DNA of 33,987 nt, taken from positions 1-33,987 of the forward strand of contig PBTC01000037.1 in assembly GCA_002726935.1 (NCBI GenBank), written 5' to 3'. Position numbers and translations under genes: made by a program. Positions 1 through 7,895 of the stretch are shown one piece after another; positions within the stretch are counted from its first letter, which is position 1, and the number at the start of each line of letters is the position of its first letter. Under the pieces are notes generated by a model. That model ran no database searches, was not told the DNA's origin, and worked only from the letters and a program-made list of their open reading frames with translations. This stretch comes from Candidatus Saccharimonadota bacterium (GTDB lineage: Bacteria > Patescibacteriota > Saccharimonadia > Saccharimonadales > Saccharimonadaceae).

Positions 1-1252
1 CAATTTCATAATTTTGTAAAATGAATAATGAAATTGCTAACGCGAAACTTGCAATAGTCATAAATCCACTAGACTGAGCTTTTGAACCCCGGTCAATTGT
101 ATCGGACACAGCGTTCCAGGCAGCATCCAATCCTTTTAACTTCGGGCTCTTTGACTCAAAGAACCTCTTGTCGTCTGCCTTAGCTTTTTCAAGCATATAG
201 GGCTTGATCTGGTGCCGAAGAAGAACTGCCATCGTGATTGCAGTCTTCAGCCGATCTACGTTCTGGATTCCTTTGCCTGAGTCGGCGATGAATTCTCCAA
301 TTTCATCGAGCTTCCGAGCTTCATCCTTCGTTAAAAGATTGCGTACGTCCGTGCGATTACCGCTGGCGTCGGCGTCGAACTCCATGGCCTCTCGTGAGAG
401 TTGCGCTACTTCGGCGCCATCATTTATTACAGAGGATTCCTCAGCAATTTCGGAAACTGATGATTTAAAGAGACCTAGTGCTTTGGCAATGGGGTGATAA
501 AACCCGGGAGCCCCTTCCCGAACATTGTCGAGGTTAAATCCCGCATCCCTCATTTCGCTGATCTTCAGCAAACTCATTGCCTTTTTTGGGATAGCCATGG
601 TGACATCGAGAGCGGACTTAACCAGGGTTGATCGTGTTTGTGCATCGATCTCTGAACGCTTATCAAATGCGCTGCGAAATGGGCTTGACGCCGCTGTCAA
701 CCCAGCAACAGCGAGTGTGGCAATGCTGCCAAAGGCCAAGGTAGAAACGATTTTAAAACATCGCAGCTTGAACTCGTCTTTTCGATCCAGGCCGAGAGAC
801 ATAAAAACCTCAAGCGTCTCTTTCCCAAACTGGGCCTCAATCTCGTCAAGCACCGTAGCACGCTTGTTGACCTGCTCCGCCTCAATAAGCCGGTAGATGT
901 CTTTGCGAAACCAAGGCTTCTCTAAAAGAATTTCAAATCCAGTTGTCAACAACGCATTATTGGATTCACCGGCAGAGTATTGCTTTAAGGCGTTACCCAG
1001 GGTCACTCCCATGCCTACAGTCACGGCTGCAAGGGCTGCCGTGCTATAAAAACTCGGATCTATATTCGAATTCCCGCTGTACACATAGGAATTGAAAAGC
1101 GTTGCTGCAAAATTGAAAGCTTTGCCGGACTCAGAAACGGTTCGGTCGTACTGATCCTTTCGGTATCGGTCTGTATAACCACGTCGCAGCCATGCAAATT
1201 CATCAACGGGCTCGTCGTTTCTAAATGTTGGCAAGCTATTTGATTTGCGCAC
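1..1252 (-). CDS. Hypothetical membrane protein, 3' end outside window
   Basis: An uninterrupted reading frame of 417 codons runs from a GTG at 1252 off the left edge of the window. The start is supported by AGTAGGA 6-7 bases upstream. The product begins MRKSNSLPTFRNDEP. Hydrophobic stretches at about residues 68-86, 168-188 and 400-416 look like membrane segments, separated by charged, helix-rich soluble parts. I do not recognise the family. It lies downstream of, and in the same direction as, the nucleotidyltransferase pair at 1384-2305, separated by about 130 bases. The C-terminus is missing, so total length and topology cannot be judged. The frame is real by length alone; function is unknown. 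Confidence 0.75.
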   Translation of the reverse strand, partial: MRKSNSLPTFRNDEPVDEFAWLRRGYTDRYRKDQYDRTVSESGKAFNFAATLFNSYVYSGNSNIDPSFYSTAALAAVTVGMGVTLGNALKQYSAGESNNALLTTGFEILLEKPWFRKDIYRLIEAEQVNKRATVLDEIEAQFGKETLEVFMSLGLDRKDEFKLRCFKIVSTLAFGSIATLAVAGLTAASSPFRSAFDKRSEIDAQTRSTLVKSALDVTMAIPKKAMSLLKISEMRDAGFNLDNVREGAPGFYHPIAKALGLFKSSVSEIAEESSVINDGAEVAQLSREAMEFDADASGNRTDVRNLLTKDEARKLDEIGEFIADSGKGIQNVDRLKTAITMAVLLRHQIKPYMLEKAKADDKRFFESKSPKLKGLDAAWNAVSDTIDRGSKAQSSGFMTIASFALAISLFILQNYEI

Positions 1253-1383
1253 TATTTGTCCTACTCTGCATTGGGCAAAGCAATCTTAACTTGCAAGGAA
1301 AATCAGCTCAAGATGTACGTTGAGAAGAAAAGCATCTAACCAGGAGATACTTTAATGAAGCGAGCCAACATGGTGACGGTATC

Positions 1384-2109
1384 TTAAGTTGGTCCTGATG
1401 ACATTGATCCGCCTTGTTTTCGCAATTGAAAAGAATGCTCATTGTTTAATATTTGCGGAATCAATTGGGCAAGAGCGGGATCCATTTTCATCTTATGTAG
1501 ACAACTCAATAAATACGATCGATCTTGGATCAAATGGAGAGCCTGATTAAAGCCCCGCAAGACAGCGTCTCCATAACAGTCTCTTGCTTTTTCCCAGGCC
1601 AATGCCGGGATAGGCCCCCAGCCCCTGATCATCATCGCCAAGTCGATGGCATCTCTGCTTAGAGTTGATCTATCCAAACCACGATCGGCGTTTGCCAAGA
1701 GTTTGGTGGCATACATGTCACACCGGGATAGAACGGGAACCCCTAGATCTTGGCTCATTTCTCCAGAGATATCTATGTTGCCTTCAAAAATAAACTCAAC
1801 CTTGATAGGAACCGACTCCACTGAAAGAAAGGTGGATATTTTGTCTCTCTCGCAACGAACTTCCCTTAGATGCCTAACATCTGCTTTCAGTAGAGCCCCA
1901 AGACTCTGTGAAGTAACGACGTTTCTTAGTAAGCGAAATCCGTCGCGAGAAGAGCATAAAAAATCAATATCTACCGACTCTCTATATTCACCAAGCGATA
2001 GAACAATCGCCGTACCACCGCCAAAATAACACTCAGAAACACCCAAGAGTTCCTCATCAAAGGTGTTAAGAACACTTGCTACTTTTTGGTGGTGGGGTCG
2101 ATCAAACAT
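1384..2109 (-). CDS. AbiEii/AbiGii-type nucleotidyltransferase, putative toxin
   Basis: A 241-residue protein with the nucleotidyltransferase signature of the AbiEii family: a GGGTA loop near residues 30-34 followed by the DIDF acid pair near 47-50, and a later RDAIDLAMM segment resembling the RD-x-x-D element of these toxins. Family members transfer nucleotides, and the type IV toxin AbiEii blocks growth. I chose the ATG at 2109, which has GGAG six bases upstream and overlaps the stop of the preceding 67-residue gene by 8 bases. An in-frame TTG at 2127 and ATG at 2121 are alternatives. The overlapping two-gene layout is typical of a toxin-antitoxin pair. The fold is clear; toxicity is inferred. 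Confidence 0.8.
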   Translation of the reverse strand: MFDRPHHQKVASVLNTFDEELLGVSECYFGGGTAIVLSLGEYRESVDIDFLCSSRDGFRLLRNVVTSQSLGALLKADVRHLREVRCERDKISTFLSVESVPIKVEFIFEGNIDISGEMSQDLGVPVLSRCDMYATKLLANADRGLDRSTLSRDAIDLAMMIRGWGPIPALAWEKARDCYGDAVLRGFNQALHLIQDRSYLLSCLHKMKMDPALAQLIPQILNNEHSFQLRKQGGSMSSGPT

Positions 2110-2305
2110 GAAAAACTCCATTTCCAACTGTTTTTACCAAGTGCTCAATAAATGCGCGCTCATGATCACTCAGGCTATTCTGATCGACGTAAGACCAGTT
2201 TCTTTCATATAGACTTAGAGCTTCGGATTCCGATAGTGAATCCCCCTCTCGCCGATTCCAGGCGATCAACTTGAGCTGGGGGTAATTTTCCAATGAAATA
2301 GTCAT
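2102..2305 (-). CDS. Small partner of AbiEii-like toxin (putative antitoxin)
   Basis: A 67-residue acidic protein containing SLYERNWSYVD near the middle and ending GNGVFHV. I recognise this pattern (YPQLKLIAWNR, then LYERNW, then a G-GV--V end) as that of small proteins encoded just upstream of AbiEii-like nucleotidyltransferases on plasmids. AGGA sits 8 bases before the ATG at 2305. Its stop overlaps the toxin start by 8 bases, so translation is probably coupled. It has no obvious DNA-binding domain, unlike classical AbiEi. The antitoxin role rests on position only. Confidence 0.7.
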   Translation of the reverse strand: MTISLENYPQLKLIAWNRREGDSLSESEALSLYERNWSYVDQNSLSDHERAFIEHLVKTVGNGVFHV

Positions 2306-2339
2306 TTTTGAATCCTGAAACTAATTGAGCTTTTTTACC

Positions 2340-2349
2340 TGGTCGACCA
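2340..2349. promoter_or_regulatory. 10-bp palindrome upstream of the nucleotidyltransferase pair
   Basis: TGGTCGACCA is a perfect palindrome about 35 bases upstream of the ATG at 2305, in the 108-base gap before the next gene. It could be an operator for the two-gene unit. A palindrome this short may be chance, and no convincing promoter hexamers were found beside it. Confidence 0.2.
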
Positions 2350-2413
2350 AAATTAACATGAAAATGCAGTGTTAGGAATGGCGAAAAATTTTGAGTAAAG
2401 AGCCAACAAGTCG

Positions 2414-2626
2414 CTATTCATTGTTAACACGGGGTAACCGTCTTTTCTCAAAAGCGGTCGCCTGTATGGATGCTAGCTCCATGGAGCGTTCCATTCGCAT
2501 TCGCATTGCCCGAGTCAAATCCTCCGAGGGACGCTGAACTAGAAGATTCGCGATCTCGTTCGATCTTTTGCTCATATTGTCCAACGCTTTCTTAACTTCG
2601 CTTGGCACTTGATGAAGATCACCCAT
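2414..2626 (-). CDS. Small hypothetical protein, third gene of a coupled trio
   Basis: A 70-residue, strongly helical and charged protein (MGDLHQVPSEVKKALDN at the start, then a run rich in Arg, Met and Glu). The frame is open further upstream, but that part overlaps the preceding gene. The ATG at 2626 lies 4 bases after that gene's stop and has AAGGGG about 7 bases upstream, so I use it. It ends the leftward operon 3723-2414. No family recognised; no membrane segment or Cys cluster is visible. Confidence 0.65.
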   Translation of the reverse strand: MGDLHQVPSEVKKALDNMSKRSNEIANLLVQRPSEDLTRAMRMRMERSMELASIQATAFEKRRLPRVNNE

Positions 2627-2630
2627 ATTC

Positions 2631-2957
2631 TTACCCCTTTGCGGTAATGCGTTCATGGTGGGCCAAAAACTGCATTCGATTAGAAAAGACCTTCTCGTGA
2701 TCGGCCTCCAACCGCTGTTCAGCGGGCTCCCACTTGCAAGTGTTTCGGCGATAGATGGAAACCCCAGCGCAGGAGCTTCCCGAATGCGAGTGACAGTCAA
2801 TCACAAGGTCGCTGTGGCACAAGTGAGCGTATTGCTCTGCTGTGTATCCACCTAGCCAACCCGGTAAGGCATCCCTTCGCATAGGGCAATCACTGCAAGG
2901 GGAAGTGAGCCTCTTGTTTACTGGGGTCGATTCATCAACCGAGATTAGTTTGCGCAT
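2631..2957 (-). CDS. Cys/His-rich phage/plasmid-type protein, probable metal site
   Basis: A 108-residue protein with many conserved-looking Cys and His residues: C-x2-C before MRRDALPGWLGG, then HLCHSDLVIDCHSHSG and SSCAGVSIYRRN followed by another Cys. This pattern (CSDCPMRRD, GWLGGYTAEQY, CAGVSIYRRN) matches a family of uncharacterised proteins in phages and plasmids. The spacing of Cys and His suggests a zinc- or iron-binding site, which is inference. The start at 2957 has AGGTGA directly upstream and lies 13 bases past the previous stop. It is the middle gene of a three-gene leftward unit. Confidence 0.75.
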   Translation of the reverse strand: MRKLISVDESTPVNKRLTSPCSDCPMRRDALPGWLGGYTAEQYAHLCHSDLVIDCHSHSGSSCAGVSIYRRNTCKWEPAEQRLEADHEKVFSNRMQFLAHHERITAKG

Positions 2958-2970
2958 CTGGATCACCTGG

Positions 2971-3723
2971 TTAATTGTTTTTGGCCATGGCCTGCATGAG
3001 AGCTTTCGCAGCATCATATACATAGGCCTTTAAATCGCTTTGGCCTTCTTTTACCGTAAACCCATGAGCCAAAAAGATACTTCGAACTTCATCACGATTC
3101 AGAAACTTAAGACCCTGAACAGATGCCTGCGCTTCCTCTTCCCAAAGCTCAGGATCGGACTCACGGATTTCTTTTGCTCTCCCTCTCAGGCTCTTTCTTA
3201 GCTCTACCCATGGCGAGCGATCAAATTCACATCCTTCGACGGCGGACCCCTCTGTTTCAATTGCGTCAGAACAATCGACCATGATCTCCAACACTTCAGG
3301 GTGTTCCATAGCCCGTCGCATGAGCGCCAAGACTCTACGATTCCCGTCTACACTCAAGTCAGAATTCAGGCCGCCAACATCACTTTGCTTTTCAGGTGCC
3401 GAGGGTTCACCCTGAACGGCATATCGTTTATCAGCGACCGGGCCACTACCGTCATGCAGCAAGGCGCCATTGGCCAAGATGTCGCAAACCATGGTTCGCT
3501 CTGGATCCCGCATGTTTTTCTGGGCGGCCTGCAAGTTATTGCATCGGCGCTTGTACCAATCTCTGGAATCCAGGGCTTCAGTAAGCTGCCGCTTCAAATC
3601 CACGATATCCGCAGCTTGCGCAGAATCGCAAACTTTCATATTCGGCGCGGGTTCTGCGGCGTTAATCTGATTTTGAATGTCATCGCTCATTGGCGCTCCG
3701 AACAGGAAGTTTTGATCACTCAT
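2971..3723 (-). CDS. Conserved phage/plasmid hypothetical protein (DPERTMVCDILANG)
   Basis: A 250-residue acidic protein. Residues about 40-90 hold a short helical stretch (DLKRQLTEALDSRDWYKRRC) followed by MRDPERTMVCDILANGALL, a motif I associate with uncharacterised proteins of Pseudomonas-type phages and plasmids. The C-terminal half is acidic and ends in a Lys/Met-rich helix. It is the first gene of the 3723-2414 unit and is transcribed away from the TIM-barrel gene at 3796. No good ribosome site precedes the ATG at 3723. The in-frame ATG 11 codons later (MSDDIQNQ) is an alternative start. Function unknown. Confidence 0.75.
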   Translation of the reverse strand: MSDQNFLFGAPMSDDIQNQINAAEPAPNMKVCDSAQAADIVDLKRQLTEALDSRDWYKRRCNNLQAAQKNMRDPERTMVCDILANGALLHDGSGPVADKRYAVQGEPSAPEKQSDVGGLNSDLSVDGNRRVLALMRRAMEHPEVLEIMVDCSDAIETEGSAVEGCEFDRSPWVELRKSLRGRAKEIRESDPELWEEEAQASVQGLKFLNRDEVRSIFLAHGFTVKEGQSDLKAYVYDAAKALMQAMAKNN

Positions 3724-3732
3724 TTAATCATA

Positions 3733-3761
3733 GCATAACATTATAAATAATGCTATTATGC
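3733..3761. promoter_or_regulatory. Interrupted palindrome between divergent genes
   Basis: GCATAA-CATTAT, two bases, ATAATG-CTA-TTATGC: two nested arms of 6 bp each, the outer pair offset by three bases. It fills the 72-base gap between divergent genes at 3723 and 3796. A TATTAT at 3754-3759, with TAGCAT 17 bp upstream, could serve as the rightward -10 and lies inside the right arm, so a bound repressor could control both directions. The palindrome is seen; the regulatory role is inferred. Confidence 0.4.
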
Positions 3762-3795
3762 AACCAATGCTCAAATCAAACAGAGGAAAACCTTC

Positions 3796-4455
3796 ATGCT
3801 CACGCTTCCGGTAATTCATCACCTCGACAGAGAGACCTCGATTTCAGAGGCCCAAGTCGCCAGAAAGTGCGGTGCCGACGGGGTATTCCTCATTTCCCAC
3901 CATGGCGACGACGATGAAATTGTCGCGGTGGCCAGTGAACTAAAGGTCTACATGCCGGAAATGAAAGTCGGCATTAACCTGCTTTCCCGGAGCCCAAAGG
4001 AAGCATGCGCGGCGGCACTCGAACATGAGCTGGATATGGTCTGGGCCGATCACATGGGGGTTAATTCGTCAGGGGTGGACCCACTGGGGTTTTGGCTCGC
4101 TGAATTTGCAAAGGAGCACCCCAAAATCAAGCTATTTGCGTCTGTTGCTTTTAAATACCAAGCGGTAGACCCCAAACCGTCGCTGGCCGCCGCAAAGGCG
4201 AAGCAAATGGGCTTCATTCCAACGACAAGTGGTTCCGCCACGGGGAGTGCCCCCGAGGTTTCGAAGATCCGCCAGATGTCTCACGCCGTTAATCGCGACC
4301 TGGCGGTGGCCAGCGGGATGACCCCAGAAAACATCCAGGGCTACGCTCCTTTTTTGGCTTACTCACTTGTCTCTACCGGAATCTCCAAGGACGAGTACCA
4401 TATTGACGAAGAGAAGCTGTGTGAGTTCGTGGTCAAATCAAAGGCGCGCCCTTAA
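3796..4455 (+). CDS. BtpA-like TIM-barrel protein
   Basis: A 219-residue soluble protein that reads like a (beta/alpha)8 barrel: LPVIHHLD, a GADGVFLISHHG strand-loop, KVGINLLS, DMVWADHMGVNS, LFASVAFKYQ, PTTSGSATGSAP and near the end VASGMTPENIQGY followed by SLVSTGIS. The closing ASG-TPEN and phosphate-loop-like TSG-ATG segments resemble the BtpA/SgcQ group of barrels, whose substrates are mostly unknown. GAGGA lies about 10 bases before the ATG. It heads a rightward block with an ATP-grasp enzyme two genes on, so a small-molecule or nucleotide-modification role is possible but unproven. Confidence 0.75.
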   Translation: MLTLPVIHHLDRETSISEAQVARKCGADGVFLISHHGDDDEIVAVASELKVYMPEMKVGINLLSRSPKEACAAALEHELDMVWADHMGVNSSGVDPLGFWLAEFAKEHPKIKLFASVAFKYQAVDPKPSLAAAKAKQMGFIPTTSGSATGSAPEVSKIRQMSHAVNRDLAVASGMTPENIQGYAPFLAYSLVSTGISKDEYHIDEEKLCEFVVKSKARP

Positions 4456-4485
4456 TTGAAAGAATGACGGAGAAAAGGAGACCCC

Positions 4486-4872
4486 ATGGCCGCTATTCCA
4501 GGTAAAAACCCAGACCACCTCGTGCAAGCTCACCGGATCGCCCGAGATAGGGTGAGCCGAGGCCTACGATCATGGAAGAAGTCAATTGCGCTAAAAGCAA
4601 TCGTGTCGTCCATTGAGGACTGTGAAGACCCAGAGAAACTTGTGGCCGGCTGCAAGAGTATTGCGAGCCTGCTTAAGGCAGTGGTTCCAGAAAGCCACCT
4701 GGATATGTGCTCAACCGAATACGAATCAAGGATCTCCGAAGCGCTTGAGCTGCTGGAGGGGATTGATGTGTCAGATTTCGAAGACCCAGACGACGGGCTC
4801 TCAAACGTGAACTATTGGCTGTCCGACATCTATGACTACTGCGACATCCACAGAATTTGGATTGATGGTTGA
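4486..4872 (+). CDS. Hypothetical acidic protein
   Basis: A 128-residue protein starting MAAIPGKNPDHLVQAHR, with a basic N-terminal third and a strongly acidic C-terminal part (VSDFEDPDDGLSNVNYW, then SDIYDYCDIHRIW). AAAAGGAGA lies directly upstream of the ATG. It sits 30 bases after the TIM-barrel gene and 55 before the ATP-grasp gene, all in one direction, so co-transcription is likely. No signal peptide or membrane segment. Family not recognised. Confidence 0.7.
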   Translation: MAAIPGKNPDHLVQAHRIARDRVSRGLRSWKKSIALKAIVSSIEDCEDPEKLVAGCKSIASLLKAVVPESHLDMCSTEYESRISEALELLEGIDVSDFEDPDDGLSNVNYWLSDIYDYCDIHRIWIDG

Positions 4873-4927
4873 GTGCTGGACGTGAGGAACTACCAACCCG
4901 TTAATCGAACACTGAGATACCCGCTTC

Positions 4928-5695
4928 ATGAGCCCATTTAAACTACTTCGACAGTCTGGAACCAACTATTCTGACCTCTTGGTAATTTCCCAAGTGGCCA
5001 TGCTTGAAAACATTCAAACCGTTAATGTAAAACTTGGGGGTCTTGCAGAACACCAAGGGCGCCTGACCTCTGAAGCGGAGCTATGGGTGCCCGTTGGATC
5101 GGTTGAGTTCGTTCGGGAAGCGATGCTTGTTGCCGGGATTAAGGAACCTGAGAACCTGTCTTACCCAGAACCCTTGATGAAATACCTCGGCCGCTCAGTA
5201 AGGAAAGGCAGCCTGAGTGAGGTTTCAGAGCCCTGTTTCATCAAGCCCCAAGCCACTAAGTTGTTTACAGGCTTCGTCTATGATCCAGCAAAGGAAGTAG
5301 ATCAATACAGCGAACACGACATCGAACAACTTATGGCTCTTACTGAGCCTAGAGCACAAAAAGACCTCTGGATTAGCGAGCCAGTATCTTGGTCAGCGGA
5401 ATTCAGGTTCTACATCCTGAATGGCAAGATCGCCGGATTTGGCCGCTACGACGACAATGAAGAAGAGTGGTTCCTCCCGGACCTAGATGTGGTCAATCAA
5501 ATGTTGGATTCTTGGCGGGATTTAGGGACACTGCCTGCCGCCTGCAGCATTGATGTAGGGGTCCTGAGCGGCGGCGGTGGCACCACCCTGGTTGAGTGCA
5601 ACGATGCCTGGGCTCTTGGATACTACAAAGGTTCTTTAAATCCAAGCAACTACGTGCAAATGCTTGCGGCCAGATGGATAGAATTAAGGGGCTAG
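4928..5695 (+). CDS. ATP-grasp enzyme, R2K-type
   Basis: A 255-residue protein matching the R2K clade of ATP-grasp ligases. Visible elements in order: WVPVGSVEFVRE near residues 53-65, the Lys-containing FIKPQATKLFTGFVYD near 108-123, ISEPVSWSAEFRFYILNG with the Glu-x-Arg pair, GRYDDN, SIDVGVL and the metal-binding LVECNDAWALGYY near the end. These enzymes join a carboxylate to an amine or thiol using ATP; R2K members occur in phages and mobile elements and are suspected of modifying proteins or peptides. The substrate cannot be read from sequence. Possible neighbours in function are the TIM barrel and the two small genes around it. Confidence 0.85.
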   Translation: MSPFKLLRQSGTNYSDLLVISQVAMLENIQTVNVKLGGLAEHQGRLTSEAELWVPVGSVEFVREAMLVAGIKEPENLSYPEPLMKYLGRSVRKGSLSEVSEPCFIKPQATKLFTGFVYDPAKEVDQYSEHDIEQLMALTEPRAQKDLWISEPVSWSAEFRFYILNGKIAGFGRYDDNEEEWFLPDLDVVNQMLDSWRDLGTLPAACSIDVGVLSGGGGTTLVECNDAWALGYYKGSLNPSNYVQMLAARWIELRG

Positions 5696-5834
5696 AAACA
5701 AGACGACGTGAATATTTAATGTGAGGGGGAGCGGGATGCTTTTCCCAACACGAATTCACTTAAAAGCTCGAGTCTCCAAAATTAACATCAATACATTATT
5801 ATCCTCTGCGGCACTTAACGACAAAAAATCAATC

Positions 5835-6278
5835 ATGGAATTTAAAACGATAAAGATGCCAGCCGCCGGCGCTCTAGATATCAAGTGTTGTATTGCAAAA
5901 CTTGAGTATGCCTGCAGGACTGATGACGTCGTCATCAAGCTTGAACCTCTCTTGAAAGATCAGAATGCAGTCTTAGTGTTTGGACACAAAGGCCCTCAAA
6001 TTTGGATTGATTGGATTGAGTCAAACCGGAGAGGTGCCGGTGCTGAGGCGCTCTCAAAGCTAACCCTTGCCGCCGACGCAGAAAATGCGATTCTGCGCTG
6101 CTATGTGGATGGTGATATTGGTGGTGGCTTATTCAAATTTTATGAACGATTTGGATTTGTTCGGGACCCTGCCGGGGGAGAGATTATGGAAAGGCCTCCC
6201 TTGCCCTCCCCAGGGCCAATTAAAAGCGTCAACTCCAAACAATGGTTTGGCGATGTTAAGATCCCCGACAACAGCTAG
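5835..6278 (+). CDS. GNAT acetyltransferase with truncated ART start at C-terminus
   Basis: A 147-residue protein (from the ATG at 5835). Residues 55-110 carry the acetyl-CoA-binding GNAT core: IWIDWIESNRRGAGAEALS (R-x-x-G-x-G/A) and the closing FYERFGF. Residues 131-145 (SVNSKQWFGDVKIPDN) match the entry motif of ART-PolyVal domains (compare NSINFKSWFGNS in the gene at 11663), but the frame stops there before any YHGT motif. The start is supported by MEFKT, shared with the GNAT at 22770 and, as MDFKT, with the ART at 11663. A competing ATG at 5736 has a much better ribosome site (GAGGGGGAG) and would add 33 residues. The target of acetylation is unknown. Confidence 0.75.
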   Translation: MEFKTIKMPAAGALDIKCCIAKLEYACRTDDVVIKLEPLLKDQNAVLVFGHKGPQIWIDWIESNRRGAGAEALSKLTLAADAENAILRCYVDGDIGGGLFKFYERFGFVRDPAGGEIMERPPLPSPGPIKSVNSKQWFGDVKIPDNS

Positions 6279-6356
6279 GGGCAAACTGTCGATCAACGGA
6301 TTTGCTAGTCGAACCATCACTTTCATACCCAAACAGTAGCTAGGGTCACTTGAGGT

Positions 6357-6387
6357 AATTCGGCAACAACCTGTTGCCGAATTTTTT
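6357..6387 (+). terminator. Rho-independent terminator
   Basis: A perfect 11-bp stem (AATTCGGCAAC / GTTGCCGAATT) with a five-base loop runs into six T residues at 6382-6387. It lies about 80 bases after the GNAT stop and closes the rightward block 3796-6278. Confidence 0.9.
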
Positions 6388-6591
6388 CCACCCTACCAAC
6401 TAATAAAGTCATGAAATTCTAAATCGTAACTAGAGGGGGCTGGAATAATAATAAAGCACCGAGCTTGCTAAGAAGCCCATTGCCTGAAAAGAAGGTGTTT
6501 GGGGGCGGGAGAAAATCGTCCTCGGACATCTAACTGGAAGTCTCGCTTACATCCAAGAAAACACTGGTACAAAGGCCATTGAGCTTCTCGC
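6388..6591. other. Non-coding gap between convergent genes
   Basis: Together with the terminator this makes a 313-base stretch without a gene. I see a G-rich patch near 6509-6520 (TGTTTGGGGGCGGGAG) but no convincing reading frame, promoter or RNA structure. Confidence 0.4.
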
Positions 6592-7320
6592 TTAAGGCGC
6601 CATGCCCTTACGTTGACGGGTGACCTGCGGACGATTCCACTGGCCCTCGGTAGGATAGAAATATCCCTGATGGGGGCATCCTGCAGACAAACCCAAAGTG
6701 GAATAGGAGTCCGACTCCAGGGTGTACTTGGACTTGGCTATTTTGACGGACTCCAGAGCCTTTTCAAAAAGAGGGCGGGGTGTGTTCTCCATGATGACTT
6801 TGTAGCGAAAAGAATCCATTAACTGCTCTGGACTCTTTTGCAAAAAGCTTTCGGGGAGGTTAAATGGGTCATACATCCGTCCGGCTTCATCCAGGCCTAA
6901 ATAGACGTCGTAATCCAGATCTTTTATAGACCCATCTGGCTGCGTGATTTGCGTTGGGCATTGGATGTTGAACGCCCGGTAGGAAAACATATCCTGTGGC
7001 ATCTCTTTTAAGAATGCGTTGAAGTCAGTCAAGCTTTTGAAGGTCATTTGATTCTGGATGGCTGGAATCTTTTTTTGGTCACCCAAGAAGAGATTTATCT
7101 GCAGGCGGGAAAGATCAAACGTCACATCTCCAGGCCGGATTCCACCAATCTGGGATATTAGCTTTCCCAGGTAATTTACTTCTCCAATTCGACCCGAACC
7201 GTCTAGGCAGCCAGAGTCCTTTGTCCCATCGGGATAGAACACAGTTGCCTGGCAATGGGCAGCGCTAGCGATCGGGATGCTTTCGCCGGACGTGCAACAA
7301 AGATGACTGAAAAATGACAT
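6592..7320 (-). CDS. Hypothetical protein
   Basis: A 242-residue soluble protein starting MSFFSHLCCTSGESI. It has an internal IQCPTQITQPDGSIKDLDYD segment and an N-terminal FYPDGTKDSGCLDGSG segment that resemble each other loosely (a polar strand, then PDG), and ends in a basic tail. No recognised domain, signal peptide or membrane segment. It is a single leftward gene facing the terminator-closed block on its 3' side and divergent from the rightward run that starts at 7485. The ribosome site before the ATG is weak (GATGG), so the start is uncertain. Confidence 0.65.
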   Translation of the reverse strand: MSFFSHLCCTSGESIPIASAAHCQATVFYPDGTKDSGCLDGSGRIGEVNYLGKLISQIGGIRPGDVTFDLSRLQINLFLGDQKKIPAIQNQMTFKSLTDFNAFLKEMPQDMFSYRAFNIQCPTQITQPDGSIKDLDYDVYLGLDEAGRMYDPFNLPESFLQKSPEQLMDSFRYKVIMENTPRPLFEKALESVKIAKSKYTLESDSYSTLGLSAGCPHQGYFYPTEGQWNRPQVTRQRKGMAP

Positions 7321-7410
7321 TTGGAACCATCAAATAAGAAAACTCATTAATTATTCCAGTTTGGCGACAAAGCACCTACAAATGATCGGCACACAAAAGC
7401 ATCATTAAAG

Positions 7411-7439
7411 TTGTTTTGTAAATATAATTGTGGTATTAT
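7411..7439 (+). promoter_or_regulatory. Promoter for the 7485-9082 gene run
   Basis: TTGTTT (7411-7416), a 17-bp spacer, and TATTAT (7434-7439) preceded by TGG (an extended -10). The predicted start of transcription is near 7446, about 40 bases before the ATG at 7485. It shares its layout with several other promoters in this window. Confidence 0.65.
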
Positions 7440-7484
7440 CTAAAAAACATCCAGCCTATCCGTCGATCGAAAGGAACACAGCTC

Positions 7485-7895
7485 ATGAACGCAGAAAGCA
7501 AGCTGAAAATCGCCGTTGACGCGCTCAGAACAATCCAGCGTGCTCATAAATTCAATGTGGCTTCCATGCCGCCACATGAGGTTCACGCTTTGTGCTTTGG
7601 AGCCTTAGAGCAGATCGGAGCCGCAGTTGACGGGCCGGCCGATCCTGAAGAAGTAAAGGAAACGGGCACCTATTGCTCCGTTTGCGGGGGGCTTCAATAC
7701 TCAACCCCGGCCGGAGATACGTGTAACAACGGTCACGGTGGAGCACCCGGGCTAGAGGCGCCACCAAAAAAATATCAATACGAAGGGCCGGTCGAATTCA
7801 ATTTCACCGAATCAATGAAGGACACCTTGACCCGCTTTGATGACTTGCCTGAAGGCAGCAAGTCAGACCACCACAGACGCAAGGAGTCCAAATGA
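7485..7895 (+). CDS. Hypothetical protein with CxxC motif
   Basis: A 136-residue acidic protein, MNAESKLKIAVDALRTI at the start. Residues about 75-100 read TGTYCSVCGGLQYSTPAGD followed by TCNNGHGG, giving Cys-x2-Cys and Cys-x3-His, so a small metal-binding knuckle is likely. The frame is open upstream to 7428, but that part covers the promoter; AAGGA precedes the ATG at 7485 and I use that. Its stop overlaps the next start as ATGA, so the two are translationally coupled. Family not recognised. Confidence 0.7.
   Translation: MNAESKLKIAVDALRTIQRAHKFNVASMPPHEVHALCFGALEQIGAAVDGPADPEEVKETGTYCSVCGGLQYSTPAGDTCNNGHGGAPGLEAPPKKYQYEGPVEFNFTESMKDTLTRFDDLPEGSKSDHHRRKESK

Noticed and set aside
3301-3738. 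145-residue frame on the plus strand
   Set aside because: Antisense to the conserved DPERTMVCDILANG protein, which has recognisable motifs.
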